Below are positions 1-10,977 of a stretch of DNA of 64,000 nt, one piece after another (positions within the stretch are counted from its first letter, which is position 1; every line of letters starts with the position of its first letter). Below the pieces are notes generated by a model. The model worked only from the letters and a program-made list of their open reading frames with translations. It was not told the DNA's origin and ran no database searches. The position numbers and the translations under genes were made by a program. Origin of the DNA: Labia minor (lineage: Eukaryota > Arthropoda > Insecta > Dermaptera > Spongiphoridae); the NCBI GenBank assembly GCA_963082975.1, contig OY720344.1:11271580-11335579 (forward strand). The letters are read 5' to 3'.

Positions 1-175
1 TGCAAATCACGCGCCAACACGTGACGTGGTGCCATCAACAAAGAGTCAAACATGCGCTGATTTAATAAATATTATTTATTATTTTTAATTTATAATTAAT
101 TAAATTTAATTTAAATATAATATATGCTATTTAATCCAATTCAAATTTGCGAGATAGTCGAGTGGAGACACTCCA
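1..175 (-). repeat. R1 dispersed repeat, terminal part cut by window edge
   Basis: The segment is nearly identical to 8602-8785 and ends with the same terminus, GATAGTCGAGTGGAGACACTCCA. The matching reverse-complement terminus begins the copies at 6726 and 54476, so this is the terminal part of a minus-oriented copy. The rest lies outside the window. It contains no coding sequence. The superfamily is unknown; a non-autonomous DNA element is the likeliest reading. Confidence 0.8.
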
Positions 176-1500
176 ACTTATTTTTAACAAATTTTACATT
201 ATTGTGTTGTTTCATGCAAAATGAAATTGTAAATGCATTAGCTAGCAGATTAGATAATTTTTTTTAACAACTATTCATAATAGAATTCAAAATTTAAATT
301 TTCAATTAATTATATTATGATCAATTAGAAACAATAATTGATACTATTATAATATATATTTATGTATATTTTGATGAGAGATGTGATTAGAATGAATAAA
401 TAGAAAAGGACATTGAACCAACGAAAAAAACACGCTTCACTTATTTAAATAGGGGAGAATAATAATAATAATAATAATAATATTGAATTATTTTTTTTTT
501 GTAGATATCTTGGTAAAAATTCAGAGAATAAAGTTAGATAAAGAATTGATGAATAACTATATAATTATATCGGTTATTGTATTAATTTTACTTTTTAAAA
601 ATATTTTTCGAAATACTATATTAAACTTATTTTTCCATTTTATTATATTTAAATAAAATTATTTAAGTAAGTAATAAGTTTTTTTTTATATCCTTTTCAT
701 TTTTAAAAATTTTATAAAATGATGATAGCCATTAATTATATTTCCATAAAACATCAAATCACCATTAAATTTAAAATAAAATTAAGTAATATTATAATTT
801 TTTTTTTATTAGTTTAGTTTACTAATAAAAAACGGTGTTTATTGCATATTTTGATATAATCAATAGGATTTCCGAATATTGCCAAAAAAATCGATATTGG
901 TTTTATTCGACATCCTTTTATATTTATATAATTTATATTATTTTCCTGTTATTTTTTATAAAAAAAAAAAATCCAAAAAAATTTTAATTTATCATTTTTA
1001 TCATTTATTATCATTTAAAAACATTTTATTTTTAATTTCAATTATTATAATAATTTAACATAAACTAAGTTTCTATTGAGTCATCTGAATTAAAGAGAGC
1101 TTATTGACGCCTCCCCTCAATTTATTTTAATTGTAAATTTGTAGTTGCATCTTCTTATTCAACGTTTAGAGTATCACCAACACTGAAAAATTAAAAGACG
1201 CTTGCATTAAATGATCCGCCACTATTTATTTTTAGATACTTAAATTTTGGACCTAATTTCTTTTAAAACTAATATTGAAGAGAAAAAATAAAGTTCATTC
1301 TCCACTTTCGCCTTTACCACTCATATATATCACAATTATACGAGAATATTATTGAGCAATATTTTTGTCAGTTTCCTGATTTGAGAAATTCACTTTTATA
1401 TTAATTATGGGTAATTTCAATTCTGTCAATATTGTCTTAAGTTAATCAAAATACTTATTTTAATTGTATTAACGTATAATATACATTGTTATTTTATATG
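176..1500. other. AT-rich DNA without recognised genes
   Basis: Very AT-rich sequence with long A and T runs and an (AAT)n tract near 461-484. No long open frame and no recognisable transposon remnant was seen. The stretch around 1080-1330 is slightly richer in G and C but shows no clear exon borders. Confidence 0.5.
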
Positions 1501-1504
1501 TTGA

Positions 1505-1829
1505 TATATAAGATCCTCGAATTCTGGAAGGTAACTCGCTTGACTCCCAACGTCGTAATCCTGGGTTCAAATCTCAGACCTAAGAATGAAATCTCTTTTT
1601 AGCTGGATTCTATGGAAATGGGGGCCATCGTGATTAAAATGGGAGAAGTTACTTGAAATTAAAAGTTGCGTCCTCTAACCAAGAAATTCAAGATAAAAGT
1701 TGGAATGATCCGTTGTACTGATCATATATCACCTCTACGGGGTTAATCAACTAAATAAGCGATGTCTTTTCGAGTTTCTTGTACGGTCATGATTTAAACG
1801 ACTTTAGTTATGCTTAGCTAAATATTCTA
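1505..1829 (+). mobile_element. tRNA-derived SINE-like retroposon
   Basis: The first ~80 bases look like a degenerate tRNA: an A-box-like TCTGGAAGGTAACTCG followed by a good B box, GGGTTCAAATCTC, at normal tRNA spacing. A body of ~240 bp without an open frame follows, leading into a (CTAT)n run at about 1829-1846. That architecture (RNA polymerase III head, unrelated body, simple-repeat tail) fits a tRNA-derived SINE. The (CTAT)n could instead belong to the adjacent minus-strand LINE fragment, whose 3' tail has the same motif. No target duplication was identified. Confidence 0.5.
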
Positions 1830-1960
1830 TCTATCTATCTCTTTGCGCGCTACGGAATTCGAAAGTTCATTGCCGCAGCAACCACATTTTCCCCAAGTCC
1901 CTATTATCAACTACACTATTAATTTCTAGCCCACCTCTTTTCCTACGCTATCTTTAATTT
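1830..1960 (-). mobile_element. LINE 3'-end fragment (same family as 48.8 and 50.7 kb)
   Basis: The strip from the (CTAT)n run through CTACGGAATTCGAAAGTTC and CCAAGTCCCTATTATC aligns with the 3' terminus of the better-preserved minus-strand copy at 50725-51150. Read on the minus strand, it is the end of the reverse transcriptase frame plus a short 3' UTR and an (ATAG)n tail. It is too short and diverged to encode anything. It abuts repeat R3 on its right. Confidence 0.6.
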
Positions 1961-1961
1961 C

Positions 1962-2312
1962 AGCCTCGATAAAAATAAACTTTATTAGTATTTTCTTATT
2001 TTAAAATAGTAGATTTAAATGACGTCACAAATAACGTCATCCATATTGAAATTTGCCTCTTGCCATACTTTTTTAATTGATATTGTATTAATATTTTTTT
2101 ATATTTAAAATATTTTAAAATTTTTTATTTAATTTGTTCCTATTTGTTCTGAATCCGCATTGATATTCTCCTAATATTAATAATAAAATAATATTATAGT
2201 GAATCTTATACGATGTCGTCAAAAGATAAATTCCCTTGTAATTATTGAAGTCAGTTCTATTTCCCTTCTTAAAAAGTCGGATAATAATTGTCTCGAGCCA
2301 TTCTAATTTGAT
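1962..2312. repeat. R3 dispersed repeat, copy 1
   Basis: Nearly collinear with 36790-37160 over about 350 bp, including paired TGACGTCA-like motifs (around 2018-2040), TCTTGCCATACTTTTTTAAT and the stretch ending at CTCGAG near 2294. Part of R3 is the reverse complement of the middle of R2 (the motif TTTTTCTCGAGGATAAAACC), so R3 is probably an R2 relative or derivative. No open frame is conserved. Confidence 0.75.
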
Positions 2313-3215
2313 AATACATAAATATTATTATAATATAATTTTATAAATATCATACATACATATTCGGTTCCCTACATAAAAAATAAAAATGATTTGGCAT
2401 AGTAAGAAAACAATAATTTAATCTTATAATTGGTTCATTACAATTAATAAATATTAATATTAATTTAATACTGTACAGGTAAAATATAATTGGAAATTTA
2501 TTTTGTTGTTGGTTTTATTTTTGAATTTTGGTTGAAGATTGAATATTTATGAATTTACGAACAAACATAGACTATTGCAGTATCCACTTTGAGAATGTAG
2601 AATATAGCATCTTGGTAAATCAAAAAGAAAAAACAAAACAAAAACAAATGTCACATATGATGAGTAAACTGTAAAAATTAGTCTAATAATTTTACCAAAC
2701 TGTTTAGATGAAAAATTTCTTAATTGTGTATTTTTATTTTTAATTCTAATTTAAATTGAATGGAAATTAATCAGTAGGCAAGAAGATAAATGAAATAAAT
2801 AAAAGATGATTCTCTTTCATAGTACATGTTCAAATGATCGATTCAAATATAAAAAAAAATATCAACATCATTCCCAGCAAACTAATTACTCAATTAAGAG
2901 ACATGATGGGCACGTGTACTTGTCCCCCTATATTTAAAGATGAAAAGTGAATGGCTCAATCGAATATCATTGAATCATTAGATGATTAAAATTAATAACA
3001 GTGGATGAAATCTAAAGAACCTGTCTGATCAGATTCCGGATTCTTTGATAATCCATATATTATTTTATTATATTGATATTAATTAATTGAAAACTTTATA
3101 TTATAAAACAATAGTATATAAATTCCAAATATTATTTGATTCTTAAAAAAATTAAAGGTTAATACAAGTTATATACAACAGACCACGTATTATCGATTAT
3201 ACATACTTATACTAC
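2313..3215. other. AT-rich DNA, nothing recognised
   Basis: No gene or transposon was recognised. A slightly GC-richer patch lies at about 2890-3045. It has no convincing splice borders or open frame. Confidence 0.45.
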
Positions 3216-3575
3216 TGTGGGCAATAAATAGTAAGAGACTTTGTTCTTATAATTTTAAAATTCTTTATTTATTCTTCCAAATCTATTTTGTCCCCCATAC
3301 ACTTGCGCCAACGTTTTTTCCAATCCTCGAAACAGTTGTTAAAACCAATTTTCAGAATAGCCTTCAATGCGCGTAGCGATTCGCGTTTAATATCTTCAAT
3401 TGACTCCAAACGGTTTCCCCGGAGCGGTCGTTTGAGTCTGCTGAACAGCCAGAAGTCACAAGGAGCTAAATCAGGCGAATACGGTGGTTATGGAACGATA
3501 TTGGTTGAATTTTTGGCGAAAAACTCACGGGATAGAGCACCTAAAAGCGGGACGGTTGGTCCCCCTATATATATA
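3216..3575 (-). pseudogene. mariner transposase C-terminal relic
   Basis: Read on the minus strand, the frame ending at the stop at 3269-3271 contains PPYSPDLAPCDFWLF, the signature around the last catalytic Asp of DD34D mariner transposases. It is followed by LKRPLRGNR and, near the end, a DWKKRWRKC-type tail. An in-frame stop precedes the signature. The sequence beyond the stop, to about 3216, probably contains the 3' inverted terminus. The 5' two thirds of the element are missing, and a (TA)n run at 3565-3591 marks the broken end. The plus-strand open frame over this region is a shadow. Confidence 0.85.
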
Positions 3576-3965
3576 TATATATATATATATAAATATACCT
3601 TTTATGTGTATATAAACTAAAAATAATTTAACTCCTTTTAATAATAATAATAATAATATATGATAATGTTATTTTATTTTCTCACTTGTAAACTGTAAAA
3701 AAATTGTATTCTTTTTTAAATGATATACTTAGATGATTATTTTTTTAGGAATTCTGTTCAAATGAATAATAATATTACATATTTTTCAATGAAAAAATGT
3801 TTTAGATTATATTTCAATATATATATTGTTTATTAATATGTATTTATATTTATTTTATTATAATTTTGATGTATATACGTTTATTGATCCAATTTAATTT
3901 CATTTTGAATATCGAAAGAGATCAATGGGATTAAATAATCATGGGTAACATGTAAATGGGTTGTC
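3576..3965. other. AT-rich DNA with (TA)n and (AAT)n tracts
   Basis: Simple repeats at 3565-3591 (TA) and about 3640-3659 (AAT). Nothing else was recognised. Confidence 0.5.
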
Positions 3966-3971
3966 CGTAGA

Positions 3972-3977
3972 GAGACA

Positions 3978-4010
<33 letters not shown>

Positions 4011-4012
4011 CT
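3972..4012. repeat. (CA)n(GA)n compound microsatellite
   Basis: A pure CA run passes directly into a pure GA run. The short open frame that includes it is low-complexity and not a gene. Confidence 0.95.
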
Positions 4013-5329
4013 TGACTAATCCTTTTAATTTCAACCCCTTCTTCAATTTGCTCTTGCCACACTTTGAGTGTCATGTTATTCAAAACCATAAATTATATAA
4101 CCCTCCAATCACATCATGTGTGATTAAACAGTTCTATTTATTATATTAAATATTTATACTTTTATCCATATATTTTCTAGATTTTATATTTTCTATAAAA
4201 TTTTCCTTCAAAATATTTTAATTACTCATAACAATAAAATAAGTAATAAATACAAATTTACCTTAAAAAAATGTATTAGTCTTATGATTATAAAAATTTG
4301 TAAATAAATTTTGAAAAATTTGCTAGATAATTTTATAAATTAAATAAGCATATATTAATTAATTATTAATCACAATTATTTTTTGATTGTTTATTTGTTT
4401 GATGATTTTGTTGATTATTTATTTATTTATTAATTTTTTTATTTATTTATTTTTATTTATATATATATATTATAATATCTATATCTATTGTATCCGCTTG
4501 ATACATCTAACAACTGCTTGTAAGGCCTAAATAATTAAAGAAAACTTTTGTTCCTTGAAAATCGAAAGTGGGATGAAATGGAATGGGAGGATTCCTTAAT
4601 ATCTATCAATTTTACTCTTATAAATGAAATTAACTTAAAATTATCGATATAAATTCCATAATTACTTAACACTAACATTTAGAATTACTTAATTTAATTA
4701 ATATATAAACATAGTCGGAGGGCGGTAATTTAAATGAATTTTAATTTAGGTTCCATGCGGAACCACCTATGATACATATTAAATTAATCTTTTTTCAATT
4801 CTTTGAATTGAATAAAACAATACATAAATAATTTTTAATAAATGAAGTTGTGAAAAAAATATCTCGATATTTTAGAATTTTATTATTTTATTAAATTTTT
4901 TTTTGAGACTACGCTAGAGACTTCATAACTTTTGAAAGTAGGGAGGTGGAATATAAATGAAATAAGATATAATATATATTTATCCATATTTAAAAAAATT
5001 GATAAATATTATTAACAGTCAGTAATTATTTATTTATAGAATTCAATTTTTAAATGCCAATTGCAGCATCAAGCAAGCATTTCACTGAACATTTATGAAA
5101 ATATACACGATAGGTAATCATCTATTAATTATTTTAAAAATTAATTATATTAAGAAAAAAAAAATGTTTATAAAATTTATTAATTCAAATAAATTAAATA
5201 AAAAAAATTACAATAATCTCATCTAAAGATATATTTAAAATTTATAATTTAAAAAAAATATTTTTATTTTATTTATATTAATTTTAAACTTCTAGTTTAA
5301 TTCTATAATTTTCATTTTAACAATATATA
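4013..5329. other. AT-rich DNA, nothing recognised
   Basis: Extremely AT-rich, with (ATTT)n-like tracts at 4410-4470. Small patches at 4495-4610 and 4705-4770 are less AT-rich. No coding sequence, RNA gene or transposon terminus was identified. Confidence 0.45.
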
Positions 5330-5334
5330 TAAGC

Positions 5335-5450
5335 AGTGTTGTATTGGGATGGGAACGCAGGGGAACGAACGACGTTCCCATACCTTTTTTCAGAACTGGA
5401 ACGCGTTCCAGTACTTTTTCATGTCCCGACAACTCCCACTTAAATCTACT
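5335..5450. mobile_element. possible hAT-type element terminus
   Basis: The segment opens with CAGTGTTG and contains repeated GGAACG/CGTTCC motifs, in a GC-rich patch inside AT-rich DNA. CAG-starting termini with subterminal repeats of this kind are common in hAT transposons. No matching right terminus was found, so this is a single end or a solo fragment. The overlapping small open frames on both strands are by-products of the repeats. Confidence 0.35.
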
Positions 5451-5929
5451 GTTAAAATTTCTTTTTTTGTGATCGTTATTATTTTGTATAGTGTAAGAAT
5501 AAGAAAAAATCAAAACTTATATGGAAAAATTAGTTTGCTGAAAATAGGACTTTTTTTTTGCTCCCACTATACGATCCCTTACTTCTTATTTTACCAATAT
5601 ATCACTGTATATAAGTTTATGTTAATGAAAATAAAACTAAAAAAAAATAAATAAATAAAATGAACAATATTCTCTAATAACTAATGTTCATTATGTATAT
5701 ATATATATGTATATAATATTGTTTTATAATAACTATGGACTATGTATATTATTTATTTATACGGTTTCTTAACGTTGAGAATGAAATCGAATTTTTATTT
5801 GCATCAATTACTTTCTCTTACCATTTCTTTCCTTCTTTTATTATTATGATTATTATTATTATTATTATTATTTTGTTTCTTCTTCCCAAGATTGAATTAA
5901 ATTCCTCTTGTGTGTAAAAATCTTGATCT
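5451..5929. other. AT-rich DNA with (ATT)n tract
   Basis: Includes an (ATT)n run at about 5842-5872 and pyrimidine-rich stretches. The small open frames here are low-complexity. No gene was recognised. Confidence 0.5.
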
Positions 5930-6182
5930 GTCTGTCTACTACACCCTATACTTGGCACTATTTAACAGTTAGGAAAAAAAAATCAACGGCCGAGTGCCAA
6001 CATCGTAGTGATTACGTCGACATATTAGAGTAGGTATAAGTTAATGGCAGACTAATATACTGGTTTACGCGCACCGGAACTACAAGGCTGCCAACTACAT
6101 AGACAACGCCAACACACACGCCGGTGAGACAGACAGACAGACAAACATCTCCCGTTACACGGGCGGCCGCCAATCGCCCAAG
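5930..6182 (+). promoter_or_regulatory. possible promoter / noncoding first exon
   Basis: A GC-richer island (about 5980-6180) ends in CCAATCGCCCAAG directly followed by GTAAAAAC, a good splice donor (CAAG|GTAAAA at 6182/6183). AT-rich sequence resumes immediately after, as expected at an exon-intron border. It contains a (GACA)n run near 6128-6143 and the 8-base GC palindrome GCGGCCGC at 6164-6171. No long open frame is present, so if real this would be a 5' UTR exon. No similarity to other repeats in the window was noticed. Strand and role are inferred from the donor alone. Confidence 0.3.
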
Positions 6183-6190
6183 GTAAAAAC

Positions 6191-6725
6191 AATGAATATT
6201 TCGAATAACATTAACTTGGAAATGCCTGGCGTAGATTTAACCTTTGCCCTTTTTCTTTAATATCTTCGAAAAAATGTAATATAATAAAATAAATATCTGA
6301 CACACCGTTAATTGATATAAAATTTTTTTAAAGGGATAGAAGAAATAAGCAGCATGAGATGATTGGTATTACGCATAATCAATGATTTTATTTTATAGAA
6401 GAAAACTCTGTCCACTTTTTCTTTTATTCATTTTCGATCAATTAATATTTCTCTCTCTCTCTGTTTCTTCCCACGCTGTCACTCTTTTCAAAAGCTCTTA
6501 CAACAACAAAAAATTTAATTTAAAAGTAATATATACTAAAACCAATTACTATTTCAATAAAAGTAATAATGATTTAAATTTATTTAATAATTTTATCTGT
6601 TGATCCATATTTTAAAAAAAATCATTCATTTCCTCAACGTTCTAAACCATTATTTTTTTTTATTATTATAATGAAGGACAAGTATGAGTTAAAGTCGTTA
6701 ATGTAACAAAATAAAACAAAAAAAT
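6191..6725. other. AT-rich DNA, nothing recognised
   Basis: Contains a CTCT run near 6450-6462 and T-rich tracts. If 5930-6182 is an exon, this would be intron. No features are supported. Confidence 0.4.
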
Positions 6726-7444
6726 CTGGAGTGTCTCCACTCGACTATCTTGCAAATTTGAATTGGATTAATTGACATATTTTATATTTATATTTAAATT
6801 TAATTATTATTATATTATATAATAATTATAATTAAATTGAATTAATTAATTAAAAAAATAAATTTGTAGTATAGTATTGTTATTAAATTAAATGAATTAA
6901 TTAACATATATTAAATTTAGATTTAAAACCTTTACATTCATTTTTAGTCAAAATTTAAAAAAATAATTCGCGTGTTTGGCTTTTTGTTGATGACGCGTGA
7001 TTGGCAATGTGTTAAAAATTTTAAAAAATTAAAAAATTAATTCCATTGACTCTTTGTTGATGGCACCACGTCACGTGTTGGCGCGTGAGATTTGCAATGT
7101 TAAAAAATTAATTCTGGTACTTTCAACGATTCAATCAAACTGAAATTCTATATATAGCAGTTTTATACAATTTTAATCATGTGAAAAACTATCAAACATA
7201 TATCTTTATTTTTACGGTCATTTAAAGGAAAAAAATCAAAACGTTGTAGATAATGACCCTCTTCCGGTTGAGCTACATTTCTCAAAAGTTGATAGAAAAC
7301 TACGAATTTTGAATAATTCCCGTATACCAAATTTCATTATTCTAGCTCAAACCGTTTTTGCGTAATTTTGTCCACATTCACCACAGACATTTTTCTCAAC
7401 CATGTTAGTGAAAATGACGAGAGAGTAAAAAGTTGGGAGATAGT
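6726..7444 (+). repeat. R1 dispersed repeat, plus-oriented copy
   Basis: Starts with the terminus CTGGAGTGTCTCCACTCGAC, shared with 54476, and ends at GAGATAGT. Shared internal landmarks are the GGCACCACGTCACGTG block, a TATATATAGCAG stretch, CTTCCGGTTGAGCTACATTT and AGCTCAAACCGTTTTTGCG. It is longer than the copies at 54476 and 8180 because of an AT-rich expansion at 6790-6990. With the oppositely oriented copy at 8180-8786 it forms a large imperfect inverted repeat. It encodes nothing. Confidence 0.8.
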
Positions 7445-7904
7445 AAAAAACAACAATTATTTCATCGATGCAATTAATATTTGTTTTTTTTAGAAAATAA
7501 ATTATCAATAAACTATAGTAACATTTTCTTTTTAACTAAATATATTCTAAAATAGAGGTAAATAGATAATAACTATTCCTATTGCAAGATAATTTTCGGA
7601 ATTAAAGAAACACCCCCTTATATTTAGGCAAATTATTGTACATGTCTTTATAGCTAAATATTATATAAATTAATTAACCAAATGTTTTATTAATATTTAT
7701 TATGTACGTCAACTTTTACTACTGATATTTTAAAAGCAACTTTAAATAAATAAATCATATATATTTTAGACTTTTTTGTATTAACTTTAAAATATATTTT
7801 AATTTAAATTCAATTAAAAATATACATTAATATATATCTAAAAAAATAAATTAATATTTAATAATTATTTTATTTGACATTAATTTTAAATATTTGTTTA
7901 TTTT
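7445..7904. other. AT-rich spacer between two R1 copies
   Basis: AT-rich sequence between the inverted R1 copies. No terminus, gene or simple repeat of note. Confidence 0.45.
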
Positions 7905-8179
7905 ATATTATGTATCTATTATCTTTGTGCTCTATGGAATTAGGAAGTTCTTGGCCACAGCTACCAAATTTCTCCAAGTGTCCCTATCCTATACTACACC
8001 CATCCAACTTCGAAAATTTCTTTCATATCTCTCTCACCTCCCTGCTTACATTGTCTGTTCACCACGTATTCTTGTATTTCCCAATCGGTCACCTCACAAA
8101 AATATATTTTTCGTCAATCTTTCCTTTCCCATTCTTGCCAAGTCACCTGCCCATCGTAATAACGACCTTCTTGATTTTG
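7905..8179 (-). mobile_element. LINE 3'-end fragment
   Basis: Shows the same order of motifs as 50725-50960: TATCT run, TCTTGGCCACAGC, CCAAGTGTCCCTATCCTA, CCATCCAACTT, then CCTGCTTACATTGTC. On the minus strand it is therefore the degenerate C-terminal coding end and tail of the same LINE. It is directly bordered at 8180 by R1, suggesting that R1 inserted into or beside it. The two plus-strand open frames over this region (ending 8254 and 8361) are shadows. Confidence 0.7.
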
Positions 8180-8786
8180 ACTATCTCGCTAGAGATAGTA
8201 TTGCGATCACGAAAATTTTCGATGTTGAGATTTTTATGTTTTTATACGTTTTGAAGGTTCCTGAATCATTTTCACTAAGGTTGAGAAAAATGTATGTGTG
8301 TATGTGTGTGTGTATATATGTAGACAAGATTACGCAAAAACGGTTTGAGCTAGAATCATGAAATTTGGTACATGAGCATTATTCAAAATTCGTAGTTTTC
8401 TATCAACTTTTGAGAAATGTAGCTCAACCGGAAGAGGGTCATTACCTACAACGTTTTTATTTTTTTTCCTCTAAAGTGACTTTAAAAATAAAGATAAATG
8501 TTTGATAGTTTTTTACATGATTAAAAATTGTATAAAACTGCTATATATAGAATTTCAGCTTGATTGAATCGCTGAAAGTCCCGGAATTAATTTTTTAACA
8601 CTGCAAATCACGCGCCAACACGTGACGTGGTGCCATCAACAAAGAGTCAAACATGCGCTGATTATATAAATATTATTTATTAATTTTAGTTTATAATTTG
8701 TAATTAATTCAATTTAATTTAAATATAATATATTATGTTATTTAATCCAATTCAAATTGCGAGATAGTCGAGTGGAGACACTCCAG
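8180..8786 (-). repeat. R1 dispersed repeat, minus-oriented full copy
   Basis: Begins ACTATCTCGCTAGAGATAGT, a near-palindrome, and ends GATAGTCGAGTGGAGACACTCCAG. The reverse complement aligns along its whole length with 54476-55064, so the unit is about 590-610 bp. The motif ACTATCTCGC/GCGAGATAGT recurs near both ends and may be the functional inverted terminus. No coding capacity. A short (GT)n tract lies at about 8296-8313. Confidence 0.8.
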
Positions 8787-8811
8787 CTAATTTATAAAAT
8801 AGAATTAATTA

Positions 8812-8823
8812 TTATATATATAC

Positions 8824-8854
<31 letters not shown>

Positions 8855-8858
8855 TATT
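8812..8858. repeat. (TA)n microsatellite
   Basis: Alternating TA interrupted by a few C/G bases, just right of the R1 terminus. Confidence 0.9.
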
Positions 8859-8913
8859 GTATATATTTAATTATTGTTTGAATATTTTGAGAAATATTGC
8901 ACTTACTTATATG

Positions 8914-9400
8914 TAGGGTTTCTGAAAACTCGGGTTTTTAGGAGTCGAGTCCTAAATACTCGCCGAGTCCGAGTCCGAAGTCTTTGTAACAAAAAAAATA
9001 TCAAAATTTGTTTTATTTAAAATTATTTATTATATTACAAGATAGATTTCTACCTGAAATTTTTGATTGTGGTAAGAAGTTGAAAAAATATGTACTCAAT
9101 TTTTTAAATTAATAAATTTATTTATTATCAAAAATTACACTAGTTATAATTTTACTATAAAATTAGATATAATTAAATTGCTTTTTTTTGTTTAAGGTAA
9201 TAATAATACAAAAAGAACAATTCATTGAGAGACTTATCAATAAGTCTCGATCTAATTTTTGTACAAAAGTTGCCACTTATTGAAAATGTTGACTTTTCTA
9301 AATTTACTAGTGTTTGCTTAATTTTAAAAATTTTGGACTACCGAGTACCGAGTCCGAGTAACTACCCAAATACTCAACAAATTCCGAGTCAGAAACTTTA
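8914..9400. mobile_element. hAT-type MITE, 487 bp
   Basis: Termini TAGGGTTTCTGA and TCAGAAACTTTA form an imperfect inverted repeat. The 8 bases outside, CTTATATG (8906-8913) and CTTCTATG (9401-9408), match at 7 of 8 positions, fitting the 8-bp target duplication of hAT elements. Subterminal regions carry clustered CCGAGTCCGAG / CTCGGGT motifs, similar in style to those of the hAT at 46757. No transposase is encoded; the 69-codon open frame at 9225 is not a gene. Confidence 0.75.
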
Positions 9401-9408
9401 CTTCTATG

Positions 9409-10886
9409 TTCCATCAAAATCTTTGACTTTCTAGAAACAAAGCAATTTTCAATTGCATAATCCATGTAGGTGTTTAACTAGAATAAGTATACATATAATT
9501 AGTGGAAATCCTATTAGACAGTCGCCCGACAGGTACAAATGAATTCGCCTATAAAATTATGTCTTGTCATTTATAGAGAAACAAAAAAAAAACAAAGTGC
9601 GTTGGCTGAATGCTGTGTTGGAGGATGCAAACGAATTGCAAGGAACATGAAAAATAGCAGTTGTGGCGCAAGTATACTAATACTAATTAAATTATTATAA
9701 AAAAAAACAACTAAATTATTAGTTTAGGTTTTGTTTTTTAAATTATTTAATTACCAAATTTTGCTTTGTTAAGAATAACTATAATAACTTATTTCAAAAT
9801 AATAATAAATTTAATATTATAAAATTTCCATTGAAATATATAATAATAATAAAAAAAAAATATTATATAAATATAACTTAAATATGTAGCTCGTTATTAG
9901 TATAGACATTGAGATTGAAGTGAAAATTTAATCATAGATCTATTCAAAATATCAATTCAATGTTTAGTAAATTTCCAATAATTTTTTATATCGAGAACTT
10001 TGGCTACATAAACCAAATTCAAGGTTATCAATGAAATGATGAAAATAAATAAACCACAATCTCAGAGAGGCATAGTTGGGTGATATCCCGATTTAAAAAG
10101 ATAATACATATATATATATATATATATGATTGTGTGATTTTAAATTATAATTTTTCATTTTTTTGTCTTGTGATTAAAATTTATTTATAATAAAACTTTA
10201 AATTTATTAAAAAAATTATCTATCTATTTAGAGGACACAAAATAAAAAATCTAACATTGACTTTTTTTTAATGTTGATAATACAATGTAACATCAATTAA
10301 TTTATAATCTATAAATTAAATATATAAAAAAAATAATAATAATTAATACAAGTATTAGCAAGGTTTCATATTGTTTTTAATTTGATTAAGACTTATATAT
10401 AGTTTGTTTTTTTTGGTTAACTTGATGGAAATTTTCTTTTTCAAATTATATTTATAAATATTAGTTGTTTTTTTTTCTATATGAAGATTTTTATAGAAAA
10501 TTATTATATAATATAATTAAAAAAAAAAACTTACTAATAAAATTTTAAAATCAGTTTGTCGTCCAATTAATTTGAAATTATTATATTTATTTTTTGATTT
10601 ATTATTAAGTTATCTTAATGATATTCTTAAGTAATTAAATAAAAAGTGATTTATTGATGTATTAATCTCAAATGATTAATTAAACGAATTATTTCTATGA
10701 AGAAAATCAATTTTCAATAACATTCCATCTACTGTCACTTTATTAATCCATTTCTATCCAATTCCTATCTTGTGTAGAGGATGTAACTGTTTATATAAAG
10801 AAAATATATGTATATAAAAATATTCGTATATTATTATTTGTTATGAAACTGTTTCAATTTAATTTTTATTTATTAATGTATATACA
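9409..10886. other. AT-rich DNA, nothing recognised
   Basis: A GC-richer island at about 9515-9670 has no repeat match in the window and no clear splice borders. The remainder is very AT-rich, with a (TA)n run at about 10108-10127. No gene supported. Confidence 0.4.
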
Positions 10887-10977
10887 GGAAAAAAATAAAC
10901 GCCAGGGGTGAAGCCGTTATCGGATAATGGTAATGCGCTTTCTCAACAGGTGGCACCCCTGGCGTTTACTTTTTTCC
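10887..10977. repeat. 91-bp near-perfect inverted repeat (hairpin)
   Basis: Arms 10887-10910 and 10954-10977 are 24 bp each with a single mismatch, including the GC-rich core CGCCAGGGGTG/CACCCCTGGCG. They enclose a 43-base loop. The loop contains GGATAATGGTAATGCG, which faintly resembles a tRNA D-arm. Flanks do not form a convincing target duplication. It could be a very short MITE, a tRNA-like retroposed sequence, or a structured RNA or regulatory hairpin. Confidence 0.8.

Noticed and set aside
3288..3620. 110-codon plus-strand open frame
   Set aside because: It is the antisense of a mariner transposase C-terminus; the minus strand carries the recognisable motif.
7874..8361. Two overlapping plus-strand frames (126 and 155 codons)
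   Set aside because: They span a LINE fragment and an R1 terminus; both are repeats whose homologues elsewhere do not conserve the frames.
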